Below are positions 24,686 through 34,811 of a DNA stretch of 64,000 nucleotides, one piece after another. The notes beneath the pieces are model-generated. The model made no database searches, was not told where the DNA came from, and worked only from the letters and a program-made list of their open reading frames with translations. Origin of the DNA: Bacteroidales bacterium (GTDB lineage: Bacteria > Bacteroidota > Bacteroidia > Bacteroidales > Muribaculaceae). The stretch spans positions 1 through 64,000 of the forward strand of contig CAJTEX010000014.1 in assembly GCA_910575615.1 (NCBI GenBank), in the 5' to 3' direction. Both the position numbers and the translations under genes were made by a program. Numbering within the stretch: the first letter of the stretch is position 1; each line of letters opens with the position of its first letter.

Positions 24686-25473
24686 TGGAAACAATAACCA
24701 CACGCGGCCGCTCCGTCGATATTCCCGTCTGTGTCGGGGAACTTACCCCGGCGCAGTATGAATATTATTCCTTTCTCGCCTTCGCTTTAGGAGGCGGAGT
24801 TATAGACCCTGATTATTTCCGTGTACGCTGGTTCTCTTACCTGATTGGGCTGAAGAAAGTGGATTACACCATATTGAAGCCGGAACATATCGCAGAACTG
24901 GAGAAGCAGCAGGGAGTTATAGAAAGGTTCTTCAGAACAAAAACCGTCAACGGTGTGGAGCGTCAGAGCCTCGATTTTGACACCCCGGTTAACCTACTCC
25001 CGGAGTATAAAGGATTCAAGGGCCCCGGCGACTGGCTCGACGGTATCACTTTCGGCGAGTTCGTGCAATGTCTTACTATCTTTGAAAGTCTGGCAGAGGC
25101 GGATGCCGAAGGTGTGGCGGAAGGTTATGCCGATATAGCCCGTGTTCTTTACCATATACCGGGAGAATCTTCCGTGCCGGACCTTCTCGCCTTCCATGCA
25201 CCGACACTGTTTTCATCGGTATGGAGCGCGATACAGGCGGGGCCGATTGATATTAACGGTAAGAAAATAGACCTACGCATAATATTCCGCAGTTCCGGCG
25301 GTTCCCGCCCTGATGACAAGACAGGGTGGACGGGTATCACTTTCGAGGTTGCCACCGCCAGGCTGTTCGGTACGGTCAAGGACGTGGAGGCGGCCGACTT
25401 CTGGGAAGTGTTGCTGTATCTCTACAAATGCAAATTCGAGTATATACACGACAAAAACAATTCACAAAAATAA
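24685..25473 (+). CDS. Hypothetical structural-module protein
   Basis: A 262-residue protein starting at the last base of the previous stop codon. Helical N-terminal half (LTPAQYEYYSFLAFALGGGV) and a hydrophilic C-terminal half (RSSGGSRPDDKTGWTGITFE). Position just before lysozyme and tail-completion genes fits an assembly chaperone or adaptor, but no family is recognised. Confidence 0.5.
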   Translation: METITTRGRSVDIPVCVGELTPAQYEYYSFLAFALGGGVIDPDYFRVRWFSYLIGLKKVDYTILKPEHIAELEKQQGVIERFFRTKTVNGVERQSLDFDTPVNLLPEYKGFKGPGDWLDGITFGEFVQCLTIFESLAEADAEGVAEGYADIARVLYHIPGESSVPDLLAFHAPTLFSSVWSAIQAGPIDINGKKIDLRIIFRSSGGSRPDDKTGWTGITFEVATARLFGTVKDVEAADFWEVLLYLYKCKFEYIHDKNNSQK

Positions 25474-25479
25474 ATCATA

Positions 25480-25920
25480 ATGGAACTTTCACAGTCTATT
25501 AAATCAAAAATCAAGGCGTGGGAAGGCTGTCGGCTGACGGCGTACCGTTGCCCCGCCGGAGTGCTGACAATCGGCTACGGACATACCGGGGCAGATGTTT
25601 TCCCCGGCAAGCGTATCACACAAGCCGAGGCTGACGCGCTTTTCGAGGCGGATATTAAGAAATTCGCTGACGGTGTGGCGGCGAAACTCAGGGGCGCGAG
25701 AATCAATAACAACCAGTTCGATGCACTTGTTTCGCTGGCTTATAACATCGGAATCGGAGCGTTCCAGAAATCGACGCTTTTCAAGAAAGTGATGACCGAC
25801 CCCGCCGACCCCACAATCCGCGCCGACTTCGCCAAGTGGGTACACGGAGGCGGCAAGGTTCTCCCCGGTCTGGTAAAACGCCGTACCGCAGAGGCTAACC
25901 ATTATTTCGGGCAGATATGA
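25480..25920 (+). CDS. Endolysin, GH24 (T4-type) lysozyme
   Basis: A 146-residue enzyme. The catalytic segment is KAWEGCRLTAYRCPAG with the general-acid Glu15, followed by LTIGYGHTGADVFPG carrying the usual downstream Thr/Asp pair, and FDALVSLAYNIGIGAF, a hallmark of the family. It hydrolyses the glycan strand of peptidoglycan. No signal peptide or SAR anchor is seen, so it depends on a holin. It sits inside the connector/tail cluster rather than with the holin and spanin 4 kb upstream. Confidence 0.9.
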   Translation: MELSQSIKSKIKAWEGCRLTAYRCPAGVLTIGYGHTGADVFPGKRITQAEADALFEADIKKFADGVAAKLRGARINNNQFDALVSLAYNIGIGAFQKSTLFKKVMTDPADPTIRADFAKWVHGGGKVLPGLVKRRTAEANHYFGQI

Positions 25921-26351
25921 TAAATCTTACCGCATATAAGGAATATTGGGAACGCCTCGCGCAAAGGATTCCACTCATTACCGGGGTTATTCCCGTTACT
26001 GTTGACGAGGCTATGGCAAAACGAATAACCTCCCTTCAAAAAGGTTCGGTTACTCTCTTTGTCCTACCTCCAGCGGCTGAAAGCGAAGCAAAGAACATTG
26101 ACAGCTTCAAGGAGGAAAACGAATGTGTGGTGTTCGTCATGGAGAAGTACGACCCCCAACGCCGGGAAACATGGAGCGTTCTCGAAACCTCGCAAACCGT
26201 AGTCGAGGAATTGAAATCGAAAATGCTTGATGACCTCGCCGCAGGGTGTCCGCTTATGCGCTTTGACGTGTCAACTCTGAACACACTCCCGGAAACACAG
26301 TTTTTCGCCGGTTTCGCCGGGTGGTCTGTCGGATTCAAGATAATTACTTGA
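25917..26351 (+). CDS. Probable tail terminator/completion protein
   Basis: A 144-residue alpha/beta protein overlapping the lysozyme stop by 4 bp. Size, fold pattern (helix, then strands such as GSVTLFVLPPAAE and CVVFVMEKYD, then helix TVVEELKSKMLDDL) and position before the next connector gene resemble tail terminator proteins. No sequence motif proves it. Confidence 0.4.
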   Translation: MINLTAYKEYWERLAQRIPLITGVIPVTVDEAMAKRITSLQKGSVTLFVLPPAAESEAKNIDSFKEENECVVFVMEKYDPQRRETWSVLETSQTVVEELKSKMLDDLAAGCPLMRFDVSTLNTLPETQFFAGFAGWSVGFKIIT

Positions 26352-26355
26352 AGAA

Positions 26356-26778
26356 ATGGAAACGGAAGGAATCAAGGCACAATATTTCAAGCAGCAGCTT
26401 GAGAAAGGAATCCGCGACATTCTGGAGGCTCAACGTCTTATCGCTTCTTCGCGCATATATCAAAAAGGGCATGACAGAGTGAGGGAACAGCGGAATGGCG
26501 CGACTATTCAAGGACGCAGCGGCGCACTTATGGCAGCTTTGACGAATCCACGTTACCGCATATCGCCGGACGGTGCCGGTGTCAGGACCGAAACAACATT
26601 ACCGACATATATCCGCTTTCTCGACATGAAGCGACACGGTAATTACCAAATCTATAACCGCCAAGTCTGGGGAATATTATACAAGGAGACCCTTCAGAAC
26701 GTGAAATATGAATACCGCGACTGGCTCGAAAAGCATTTCCCGGAATTACTGAAACAAATCAACAACCAATCAAAATAA
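26356..26778 (+). CDS. Probable head-tail connector or tail-completion protein
   Basis: A 140-residue basic protein, 4 bp after the previous gene. Features include SSRIYQKGHDRVREQRNGAT and YIRFLDMKRHGNYQIYNRQV, a pattern seen in minor phage proteins upstream of tail genes in Bacteroidetes phages. Assignment by size and position. Confidence 0.4.
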   Translation: METEGIKAQYFKQQLEKGIRDILEAQRLIASSRIYQKGHDRVREQRNGATIQGRSGALMAALTNPRYRISPDGAGVRTETTLPTYIRFLDMKRHGNYQIYNRQVWGILYKETLQNVKYEYRDWLEKHFPELLKQINNQSK

Positions 26779-26785
26779 TATCAAT

Positions 26786-27019
26786 ATGAAAAAGTTAAAA
26801 AACATCGTCACTTCGATTCTAAAACTTTTCGCCGTTCTCCTTCCCGGAATATTTACCGGGGTCGCCTTATGGAGAATCCACGGCGCACTTGTAACCATTC
26901 TCGCCTCCCTCGGCGTTGAATTTATCTGGGCGGCCTTCCTTACGTTCGCTATCACAGTAGCCGGACAGATAAAGGCACAAATCGAATTACGGAAAGAAAA
27001 GGCCGATACCACGGAATAA
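26786..27019 (+). CDS. Small two-helix membrane protein, possible second holin
   Basis: A 77-residue protein with two membrane helices (about 10-28, LKLFAVLLPGIFTGVALW, and 37-60, VTILASLGVEFIWAAFLTFA) and a charged C-terminus. It lies close downstream of the lysozyme. Topology fits a holin or antiholin; the protein at 20613 is the stronger holin candidate because of its family-like loop. Confidence 0.45.
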   Translation: MKKLKNIVTSILKLFAVLLPGIFTGVALWRIHGALVTILASLGVEFIWAAFLTFAITVAGQIKAQIELRKEKADTTE

Positions 27020-27134
27020 CCCGCATACTTCCGCCGTTGCATATCGCCCGGAGCCTAACGGTTCCGGGCGATAATATGTTCTACAACATATTTATTTCTT
27101 TTGAATTTTTCCGCATTATTCAAAAAATAATTGT

Positions 27135-27142
27135 TATCTTTG
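27135..27142 (+). promoter_or_regulatory. -7 promoter box (TATCTTTG)
   Basis: TATCTTTG at 27135-27142 lies 20 bp before the ATG of the RHH-like gene (27163), in an AT-rich stretch that contrasts with the surrounding GC content. It gives that small regulator its own promoter. Confidence 0.55.
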
Positions 27143-27162
27143 TATATCAAAACATTACTACT

Positions 27163-27354
27163 ATGGGCGGATATGGCAGCGGAGGCTCACGCAAAGGAGC
27201 CGGAAGGAAACCGATTGACGGAGTGGCAAGGACTAAATTCTCCGTTAATCTTCCGACATGGCTTTTGGAAATGATATGCGACGAAGCCGACCGCCGGAAA
27301 ATACCAATCTCCCAACTGATAACGGAATTATTAACGAAAGGGCTTGAACGATGA
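27163..27354 (+). CDS. Small ribbon-helix-helix-like DNA-binding protein
   Basis: A 63-residue protein; ATG 27163 was chosen because GGYGSGGSRKGAGRKPIDGV is the common opening of such proteins and a promoter box lies just upstream. After the glycine/basic leader comes a beta strand (TKFSVNLPTWLLEMI) and two helices (ISQLITELLTKGLER), the RHH layout. A transcriptional regulator ahead of the tail genes is likely. Its end overlaps the next start by 4 bp. Confidence 0.6.
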   Translation: MGGYGSGGSRKGAGRKPIDGVARTKFSVNLPTWLLEMICDEADRRKIPISQLITELLTKGLER

Positions 27355-27590
27355 AACGGCACAGAACATTTTGGAAATGGCTCGTCCTCTGGGCGAGAGC
27401 CGGAGCGATGTCTGAAGCCCGGAAGAAAAGAATCATGCGCGAAAACCTCGATACATGGAATCGGGAGAATCGGGCTTTTGTTGAGAAATGCTACCGCGAA
27501 TCCGGCGCGGTTATCGACCGTCCGTCCGCTGACGAAGCGAATGGAGCGGTTTCCGGCGTGGGCCACCATGCCGACGGAGGGTTAATTTAG
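27351..27590 (+). CDS. Hypothetical basic protein coupled to the RHH gene
   Basis: A 79-residue protein beginning in an ATGA overlap with the RHH gene. The N-terminal 55 residues are basic and aromatic (MKRHRTFWKWLVLWARAGAM, RKKRIMRENLDTWNRENR); the tail is Gly/His-rich. No family recognised. Coupling suggests a joint role with the regulator. Confidence 0.45.
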   Translation: MKRHRTFWKWLVLWARAGAMSEARKKRIMRENLDTWNRENRAFVEKCYRESGAVIDRPSADEANGAVSGVGHHADGGLI

Positions 27591-27598
27591 TGTCCTTC

Positions 27599-27649
27599 GG
27601 CACGTTTCCGTGCCTTAATACCTTTGCGCCAACAAACAAATTGGCGCAA
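27599..27649 (+). promoter_or_regulatory. Promoter with two inverted repeats at the tape-measure start
   Basis: Hairpin GGCACG-TTTC-CGTGCC (27599-27614) is followed by a TACCTTTGC -7 box (27619-27627). A perfect 9-bp inverted repeat TTGCGCCAA (27624-27632) / TTGGCGCAA (27641-27649) with an 8-base centre ends in the A of the start codon. It overlaps the -7 box, so it may be a repressor operator; in RNA it would hide the ribosome site. Confidence 0.55.
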
Positions 27650-30600
27650 TGGCTAAGAAGTTATCCCCCGATTATATTAACTGGGTTCTCACTCTCAACG
27701 CGACACAGGCGCAAGAGGAATACCACAAGTTAGAAAAGGCAAATAAATCCCTCAAAGCGGAAACGACCGCCAGCCGTAAGGCAATGGCGGAACTGGAGGC
27801 ACAGGGCAAGAAGGGGTCGGTAGAATGGAATAATCTCCGTAAGTCTATCGACCAGAATAACCGTGCTATGGCGGAAAACCGCCGTAAAATGGACGAAGTA
27901 GCGAAACGGTTTGACCTTACTACAATGACCGTTTCCCAACTCCGCAAGCGGTTGAAAGACTTGCAGCGTGAGTTTAATAATACCTCCAAAGCCGCAGACC
28001 CTAAGCGTTATAAAGAATTACGCGACCAAATAAACAAAACTCAGGCAGCACTTGACAAAGCCAACGCCTCAGCCCGCGGACTTCAGGGCGGATTCTTTTC
28101 GCTCACAAAGATGAAGCAAACCCTTATAGGGTTCTTTTCTGCAATAGGCATGACGATTATGGCCCTTGTGGTAGGGTCTTTCAAAAATGCCTTCAATATC
28201 ATTGTGGAATTTGAGAAAGCAAATTCCAAACTTGCCGGAATCCTCGGAACAACAAGAGCCGGAATAAAGGAACTGACAGCAGCAGCCCGGCAACTGGGCG
28301 CAACAACCTCATACACCGCAGCAGAAGTTACCGGGCTTCAGATTGAGTTGGCAAAACTCGGATTCGGGCAAGACCAGATTATAAAAATGGAGGGGGCCGT
28401 GTTGAAGTTTGCCAAGGCCGTAGACACAGACCTCGCCCGCGCCTCCGCATTTGCGGGCGCAGCCCTACGAATATTCAACAAGGACGCAAGCGAGACGGAG
28501 GACGTTCTCGCCACTTTCTCCGTAGCCACTACCAAAACCGCGCTCGACTTTTCCAAACTGGAAGCCTCGCTCTCTACTGTCGGCCCGGTTGCAAATGCTT
28601 TCGGTCTGTCGATTGAAGATACCACGGCATTACTCGGACAGCTTGCAAATGCCGGTTTTGACGCTTCAAGCGCAGCCACCGCAACCCGTAATATTATTCT
28701 TAATCTTTGCGACGCTAACGGAGACCTTGCAAAAGCCCTCGGTGGCCCGGTAAAAAATGCCGATGACCTCGCAAAAGGATTAAAGAAACTCAATGATGAA
28801 GGGATTGACCTCGCAAAAGCCCTCGACCTGACGGACAAACGAAGCGTGGCCGCCTTCTCCACGTTCCTGAACTCGGCGGATTCTCTTACAGAATTACGGG
28901 ATTCAATAACCGACGTAAACAAGCAGTTCAACGATATGTCGGCCACCATGTCTAACAACGTGGCTGGAGCGATGGCCGGACTTCAGTCAGCCGCGCAAGA
29001 ACTGGTGTTGAAAATATCTGAAGGAACAAACGGCCCGATAAAGGATTTAATCAAGGCCCTGACTTCTTTGGTTCAGTGGGTTGGGGAGGCTTATCAATGG
29101 CTTACCAAATTCGGAGGTCTGATTAAAGGCGTGGCCGCCGGATTCGCAGCATATAAACTTGCCGTATTCCTCGCACATACCGCGACAAAACTTTATTTTA
29201 CCACACTCCGCGCCGGTTCTGCAATAATGGCAGCTTGCAGGGCCGCGATTCTCCTTCTGGCTACCGGCTTCAAGGCTATGATAGGCAATATCAAGGCGGC
29301 CACAACATCATTCAACGCCCTGAAGGTTGCAATGGCCTCGACACCGTGGACGGCAGTTATCGGCGCACTGGCAGCACTCGGCGCAGCCCTTTATACATGG
29401 TGTTCCGGCACCAATGACGCGGCAGAGGCTACCGAGAAACTTAACGAGGCCGAGGAAAAGATGGCGGAAAATGCAAAGGAACACGCCCGGAAACGTGAGG
29501 AGTTTACTAATAAACTCGCCGCAGAAAAAACAAAATTGCTCGAACTTGTCAAGGTCGCGGAAAATGAAAACGCCTCAAAGGAACGCCGTCTGAAGGCCAT
29601 ACAGGAAATAAATAGGGTTTGCCCGGAATACAACGGACATCTCGATGCAGAACGCGGAAAGTTGAAAGCCAATAAAAAGGCTCTCGACGAATATATTGCA
29701 TCTATGGAACAACGTATGCGTCTTGCCTATTATAAAGATGAATACCAACAATACATAAACGAACAGGAGGCCGCCAAATCGCGCCAGCGCAAGGCACAGA
29801 AAGAGTGGGATGCGCATAAAAATGATATTGTCGAAGATGACAGGACTTATTACTCTGAATACGGTAGACATATTCCATTCTTACCCACAATCCGAATAAA
29901 GAAAGGCGAAAAAGTCAATGTAAAACGTTCAGAGCAAGTTTGGGGTAATGATATGAAAATGGAACTCGACGCGGCCAATCGCGCCGTTTCCACAACGACA
30001 AAGGCACTCAATGATTTCAAAGCCGATATGGAGGCCAACGGAATCAATATTGAGGACGTTTTTACCGCAGCTGACGAAACAATCACTACTACCACCGGCA
30101 ACGTTACCCAAGGCCTGAATAGTACAGGCTCCGCCGCTCATGCGGTTGTGGACGAGGTTAAGGAACTCCGTAAGGAACTGAAGGAACTCCGCAAACTCGA
30201 CCCCCAAACCGATGAAGAATTTGAGGCTATCGAGGCCCGCAAAGAGAAAATCCAAGAACGACTGCGCACCCTGAAGGGCAAAGGCTCTAAAAAGAACAAG
30301 AAACACCATACCCCCGGAACATACGGGGAGGATTCTCTCGATGAAGCCACCGCCGCCGCTGATGACTTGCACCAGCGGAATCTTTTGGCTATAAACAAGC
30401 TGAAGGGAGACCTCCCGGAATACGAAATCATCATAAAGAAAAATGAAGAAGTAATAAGATATTCCGGCGACCTGATTAAAGCTCTTGAAGCCCTTAAAGC
30501 CAAAACTGACGCGACCCACACACAGACCCTCGACAAGATTCAGGCGCGTGAGAATCAAATCGGCCAGCAGATTGTGGCGGCGCAACAGGAAATTAACAAG

Positions 30601-32064
30601 GCAATAGCCCAGAGGGAAGCCGACGGACACGAGCAGCGACTTGCGGCACAACAAGCCTTCTACGACACTCAGGAACAGAGGTTGCGCCATGCCGTAATGT
30701 CTGAAGAAGTTACGGAGGGGCAAGCAAATATTTATTTGCTCCAGCAGAAACAGCAGCTTCACAATTCACAGTTAAAGGAACTTCAGGACTATTATACAAA
30801 GGTCCAGAACGCGGATTATCTCGGCGCGGAAGATAAACGCCTGATACTTGGAAAATTGGAGGTGGATATTAGGCGTATGCAGTCGCAGACGCTCACCGAC
30901 ACGGGGAAGTGGGCCGAACTTCTGCGCGATATGATGACCGATACCACCAGTTACGCCGGTATCACCGACACCTACGACCTTCAGAAACGTAATATTGAGG
31001 CGACATATAACACCATGATTCAGGCCGTGGGAGAAGGAACGGAGGAAGCCGTGGCACTCGAAACCAACAAACAACAACGAATCGCCGCGCTTAATTTCCA
31101 ATATCTCGAACAACTTTACCAGTTACAGGAATTAACAGGTACATCATGGGCGCAGCAATACGACCACGAACTTGCACAGCTTGAAAGTTACCACCGTCAG
31201 GGGCTTATCAAGGAAAAGGATTACCAGCGTAAGAAATTGCAAATCGGGGTCAATAATGCCAAAAAGTATTTCGATTATTATGCAAACCTTTCCGGCTCCA
31301 TGTTCACAGCCATTCAGGACGCGGAAATTGCCAAGAGCGACGCGAAATTTGATGTCCTGATACAACAAGCAAAGAACAACGGGGAGGATACCGCAGCCCT
31401 CGAAGAAGAAAAGGAAAACAAGAAACTTGAAATTCAAAAGAAATATGCCGATGTCAATTTTGCCATAAAAATCTCGCAAATCGTTGCCGACACGGCGGTT
31501 TCGATTATGAAGGCGTTCGCCGACCTCGGCCCTATTGGCGGAGCTATTGCCGCCGCCCTTCTGACCGCTACCGGCATAGCGCAAGTGATTCAGGCAAAGG
31601 CGGAGCGCGACAAAATCAAGAATATGCAGCCGGGCAATACCGCCGGAGGCTCGGCCGCCAAACCGGCAACCGCCCAACGTGTGCTGACCGGGTATTCAGA
31701 CGGCGGATATACGGGCGACGGAGACCGCTACGAGGTGGCGGGTGTCGTTCATCGCGGCGAATATGTCGTACCGAAGCCGATAATGGATAACCCACGTGTG
31801 GTTGACGCAGTGGGTACTATCGAGGCGATACGCCGGAACAAACTCCTCAGCCAAGGTATTCCCGTCGGAACTCCTTCCGCCGGTTATGCTGAAGGTGGAT
31901 ATACTTCAGCCGCTCCGGCTCCCGATTATTCGGAACTGACGGCCACCATAAAGGAACTTCGTAAAGCACTGAAGAATCTGAAGGCATACGTGGTATTACG
32001 CGATTTGGAACGCGCAGAGGACACAATGAACCGCGCCCGCGCTCCTTTCACACGAAAAAGATAA
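27649..32064 (+). CDS. Tail tape measure protein (TP901-type)
   Basis: A 1471-residue protein, the longest helical protein of the phage. After a coiled-coil N-terminus comes the conserved tape-measure block around residues 175-330 ([60 protein letters not shown]). Hydrophobic segments near 160-182 and 490-590 are typical of the membrane-interacting part. The remainder is long coiled coil with Glu/Lys-rich helices, plus a Gly-rich C-terminal region with [20 protein letters not shown]. Length sets the tail, so a tail of well over 100 nm is expected from the usual proportionality. It has its own promoter. Confidence 0.9.
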   Translation: MAKKLSPDYINWVLTLNATQAQEEYHKLEKANKSLKAETTASRKAMAELEAQGKKGSVEWNNLRKSIDQNNRAMAENRRKMDEVAKRFDLTTMTVSQLRKRLKDLQREFNNTSKAADPKRYKELRDQINKTQAALDKANASARGLQGGFFSLTKMKQTLIGFFSAIGMTIMALVVGSFKNAFNIIVEFEKANSKLAGILGTTRAGIKELTAAARQLGATTSYTAAEVTGLQIELAKLGFGQDQIIKMEGAVLKFAKAVDTDLARASAFAGAALRIFNKDASETEDVLATFSVATTKTALDFSKLEASLSTVGPVANAFGLSIEDTTALLGQLANAGFDASSAATATRNIILNLCDANGDLAKALGGPVKNADDLAKGLKKLNDEGIDLAKALDLTDKRSVAAFSTFLNSADSLTELRDSITDVNKQFNDMSATMSNNVAGAMAGLQSAAQELVLKISEGTNGPIKDLIKALTSLVQWVGEAYQWLTKFGGLIKGVAAGFAAYKLAVFLAHTATKLYFTTLRAGSAIMAACRAAILLLATGFKAMIGNIKAATTSFNALKVAMASTPWTAVIGALAALGAALYTWCSGTNDAAEATEKLNEAEEKMAENAKEHARKREEFTNKLAAEKTKLLELVKVAENENASKERRLKAIQEINRVCPEYNGHLDAERGKLKANKKALDEYIASMEQRMRLAYYKDEYQQYINEQEAAKSRQRKAQKEWDAHKNDIVEDDRTYYSEYGRHIPFLPTIRIKKGEKVNVKRSEQVWGNDMKMELDAANRAVSTTTKALNDFKADMEANGINIEDVFTAADETITTTTGNVTQGLNSTGSAAHAVVDEVKELRKELKELRKLDPQTDEEFEAIEARKEKIQERLRTLKGKGSKKNKKHHTPGTYGEDSLDEATAAADDLHQRNLLAINKLKGDLPEYEIIIKKNEEVIRYSGDLIKALEALKAKTDATHTQTLDKIQARENQIGQQIVAAQQEINKAIAQREADGHEQRLAAQQAFYDTQEQRLRHAVMSEEVTEGQANIYLLQQKQQLHNSQLKELQDYYTKVQNADYLGAEDKRLILGKLEVDIRRMQSQTLTDTGKWAELLRDMMTDTTSYAGITDTYDLQKRNIEATYNTMIQAVGEGTEEAVALETNKQQRIAALNFQYLEQLYQLQELTGTSWAQQYDHELAQLESYHRQGLIKEKDYQRKKLQIGVNNAKKYFDYYANLSGSMFTAIQDAEIAKSDAKFDVLIQQAKNNGEDTAALEEEKENKKLEIQKKYADVNFAIKISQIVADTAVSIMKAFADLGPIGGAIAAALLTATGIAQVIQAKAERDKIKNMQPGNTAGGSAAKPATAQRVLTGYSDGGYTGDGDRYEVAGVVHRGEYVVPKPIMDNPRVVDAVGTIEAIRRNKLLSQGIPVGTPSAGYAEGGYTSAAPAPDYSELTATIKELRKALKNLKAYVVLRDLERAEDTMNRARAPFTRKR

Positions 32065-32076
32065 CCGCTTATATTT

Positions 32077-34563
32077 ATGGAAATAACAATCAACGGCGAA
32101 GCTCTCGACCTCCCTTCCGATTTCTCTATTGAAATAGAGGATTCCAACCCTATTTACAACGAGCGGGGAAGCCAGTCAATACCGGCAACCGTTCCGACTA
32201 CCCGCCGGAACAATAGGATTCTATCGTTTCCGGCGAGGATTGACGCGGGTATTGACCCCAACAATCCCGAACGTATCGCGCAGATTCAAGACGGCGCATA
32301 TATCCGGCGTGGTGCAATGAACATCACCGAGGCGGGGAAAAAGGAGGGGATAACCTTTAATGTGGGGTTTGATAACTCCACAGCCTACGCCAAATGGCAG
32401 AAAAAGAAACTTTCCGAACTTTCCAATCTCCCGACATATACGCCGGACCTTTCACAACAAGGCTACCCGATTGACCTGCTTCTTGATGAATTATACCGTA
32501 TTTACCAAAAGCCAGACCCGCAGAAAGATGATTTTGCCGTGTTTCCACTCGCTGTCAACAATGAAAGCACCGGCAGCGACAAAGACAAAAAAATATATTG
32601 GGAAGTTTTGAATTTGGTAGGTTCCCGTGGCCTTGAACAACCGACCAAAGTAAAACGGCTGATAAATGGTGAAATAACGGAGGTAAGCGTTCCCGAAGGT
32701 TATATGGTTTCGCCTTTCCTTCGTGTCTGGCGTATTCTGGAATTGATATTTGCAGATATGGGGCTGACACTTGTAACCAATCCTTTTGCACAATCGCTCG
32801 AACTTTCGCGTCTTGTCGTTCTAAACAATGCCGCTGATTCGTGTTGCAGGGCCTCAATACGCTATGCCGACCTTATGCCGGACAGTACAGTGGAGGAGTT
32901 TTTGAACGCCCTGTGGGTACGTTTCGGGCTGGTGTATAACATTGACTACAATACGGCCACGGCCCGGCTTGTACTGATAAAGGATATTATTCACCAGACA
33001 GGGGGTTACGTTATTGATTACCATATTGCCGGAACCCCTAAAATCACCTACGAGGAACGGCAATATATCAAGTTATCGGCTCAATCGTCTATTGAGGGAG
33101 CTGCACCGAGCCATGAACGGTTCGAGGATTTCGCGAAAGGTCTTGATGTCTCACAAGTGCGCCTCGGAAACCATGTCAGCCAGTGGCAGAACACAGGAAC
33201 GCCGGAAGAACCGAAATGGGACGGTGATGTTCGCGACGATTGGGGCGATGATTACCGCGACCCGGACGACCCGGATTATCCAGACCCGCCTGACCCGTGG
33301 GGCGATGATTACCCGGAGCCTGACGACGACCGAGACGACGGACGCGACGACTACGGCGATGACAGGGATTATTATGCTTTGCGTTCAACCCCTCGTGCCG
33401 CAGTTCCGGCGGCACAATCCGGCAACACCTCGGTAACTACCGGCTCCAGCTTTTTAGCCCGCGAGTTCGTAACGGGTATGTGGTACCGGCTTGATTCCGA
33501 GAACGGCAAAATCCGCCTTCAGTCGTCGAGTTTCTTTAACTGGGACCCGCAGCCGGAGGGGCTTAACCCGCTGGAACTGTCAAGCGATGACGAATGGGTG
33601 CCGGTAATACGTGTGTCAAACGTGGGAACCGGCACAGGACATTCGTACAACGATATGTGTCCGACCTACCTTTTCGGGGCGCGACATTACCATAGTTACA
33701 TAAAAGGAAGCGATGAGACGGACGAGGACGGCGACACAACGCCGTTAGCCTTCATGTTCGCATATACCAAGATTAAGAAAAGTTTCGGACGCCTGACCCC
33801 GGAAGATGACAGCGGACAAAAGATAATTCTTGATGACGGGACCACACCGACAATTTCATTACTGTTTCAGTTCAAGGACGGATTATTTAATAAATTCTGG
33901 GCTGATTATGATGAAATACTCCGGCATGGAAACCGCTCCGTCGAAATTCCGGCGGTGTTCAATAAGCTTGATTTGTTCCGCCTTGACGTGCTTAGCCCGG
34001 TAAAGGTGGGAAATATACGTTGTCTTATTGATACAGCGACATATTCACTTCCTTCAGGTCGTAACGTGCCGGTCGACCTCAAACTCCGCACGATACAGAC
34101 CCACGGGAAATATGATATTAAGAAGGAGCAGAACGTGCCGGATTTCGCGGCGGCAGCCCGACACCTCGAATGGCGCTTAAAATCGGAGACCTACGGCGAA
34201 ACCCTTAATACACCTGAGACCAGAACCGCAGCAGTCCAAAAATACATCAAAGATACCGGCTATCAATCGCACGGAACGGAAGGCGATTATTATTATATCG
34301 GTGTCGGAGGTATGATTTTCAAGTCTATAACACGCACCGTTCCTACGTGGCAGACCGATTCAAAAGTGCCGAAGCCAGGAACAGCTGGGCAAAGGAATTA
34401 CAGGAAATACAAAGCCCTGATTACATACTCTGTTTTTGAAATACACGATATGTCGTTTCAGGATGGCCCCCAAGATTGGGAACTGGACGAAGTACCGCTG
34501 GGGGAAGTTACCGTAACAGTTGAATACGATGTCATTCTTGTGGCCCGGTGGGTAAATGATTAG
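32077..34563 (+). CDS. Large tail/baseplate protein with Asp/Pro-rich linker
   Basis: An 828-residue protein 12 bp after the tape measure. Residues 1-380 form a globular N-terminal region (ALDLPSDFSIEIEDSNPIYN opening). Residues about 380-431 are an extreme Asp/Pro/Tyr/Gly linker containing repeated WGDDY units, encoded by two exact 16-bp repeats (33241-33256 and 33298-33313). A C-terminal part of about 390 residues follows. The position after the tape measure corresponds to distal-tail or hub proteins; no enzymatic motif is visible. Confidence 0.55.
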   Translation: MEITINGEALDLPSDFSIEIEDSNPIYNERGSQSIPATVPTTRRNNRILSFPARIDAGIDPNNPERIAQIQDGAYIRRGAMNITEAGKKEGITFNVGFDNSTAYAKWQKKKLSELSNLPTYTPDLSQQGYPIDLLLDELYRIYQKPDPQKDDFAVFPLAVNNESTGSDKDKKIYWEVLNLVGSRGLEQPTKVKRLINGEITEVSVPEGYMVSPFLRVWRILELIFADMGLTLVTNPFAQSLELSRLVVLNNAADSCCRASIRYADLMPDSTVEEFLNALWVRFGLVYNIDYNTATARLVLIKDIIHQTGGYVIDYHIAGTPKITYEERQYIKLSAQSSIEGAAPSHERFEDFAKGLDVSQVRLGNHVSQWQNTGTPEEPKWDGDVRDDWGDDYRDPDDPDYPDPPDPWGDDYPEPDDDRDDGRDDYGDDRDYYALRSTPRAAVPAAQSGNTSVTTGSSFLAREFVTGMWYRLDSENGKIRLQSSSFFNWDPQPEGLNPLELSSDDEWVPVIRVSNVGTGTGHSYNDMCPTYLFGARHYHSYIKGSDETDEDGDTTPLAFMFAYTKIKKSFGRLTPEDDSGQKIILDDGTTPTISLLFQFKDGLFNKFWADYDEILRHGNRSVEIPAVFNKLDLFRLDVLSPVKVGNIRCLIDTATYSLPSGRNVPVDLKLRTIQTHGKYDIKKEQNVPDFAAAARHLEWRLKSETYGETLNTPETRTAAVQKYIKDTGYQSHGTEGDYYYIGVGGMIFKSITRTVPTWQTDSKVPKPGTAGQRNYRKYKALITYSVFEIHDMSFQDGPQDWELDEVPLGEVTVTVEYDVILVARWVND

Positions 34564-34601
34564 TCCTTTGTCCGGCTACGTTTTAACGCCAATTTTGCAA
34601 T

Positions 34602-34808
34602 ATGGATAATAACAATGTAGTTTCCGCGCCGCAGCTTGCCGACGTTGCCAAGTATTACGATATATGGAGGAAGAGCCATACCGGCTCCCTCCGTACCTTT
34701 ATTGATTTTATGGTAACGCCGTCGCCGGAGCGCGACAATTTCGTTAACTCGCTTGGTCCTGAAACCTCTTTCAACGGTTCGGTGGCCGTCGTAACACTTC
34801 ATTTGTAA
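34602..34808 (+). CDS. Hypothetical small tail-module protein
   Basis: A 68-residue protein, ATG 34602, lying 38 bp after the previous gene and 3 bp before the next. Contains a helical centre (LADVAKYYDIWRKSHTGSLR) and no membrane segment. No family recognised. Confidence 0.5.
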   Translation: MDNNNVVSAPQLADVAKYYDIWRKSHTGSLRTFIDFMVTPSPERDNFVNSLGPETSFNGSVAVVTLHL

Positions 34809-34811
34809 GAT

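Noticed and set aside
29929-30762. 277-codon minus-strand frame in the tape measure
   Set aside because: Mirror of coiled-coil codons; hydrophobic low-information sequence, no start signals, phage genes here all read rightwards.
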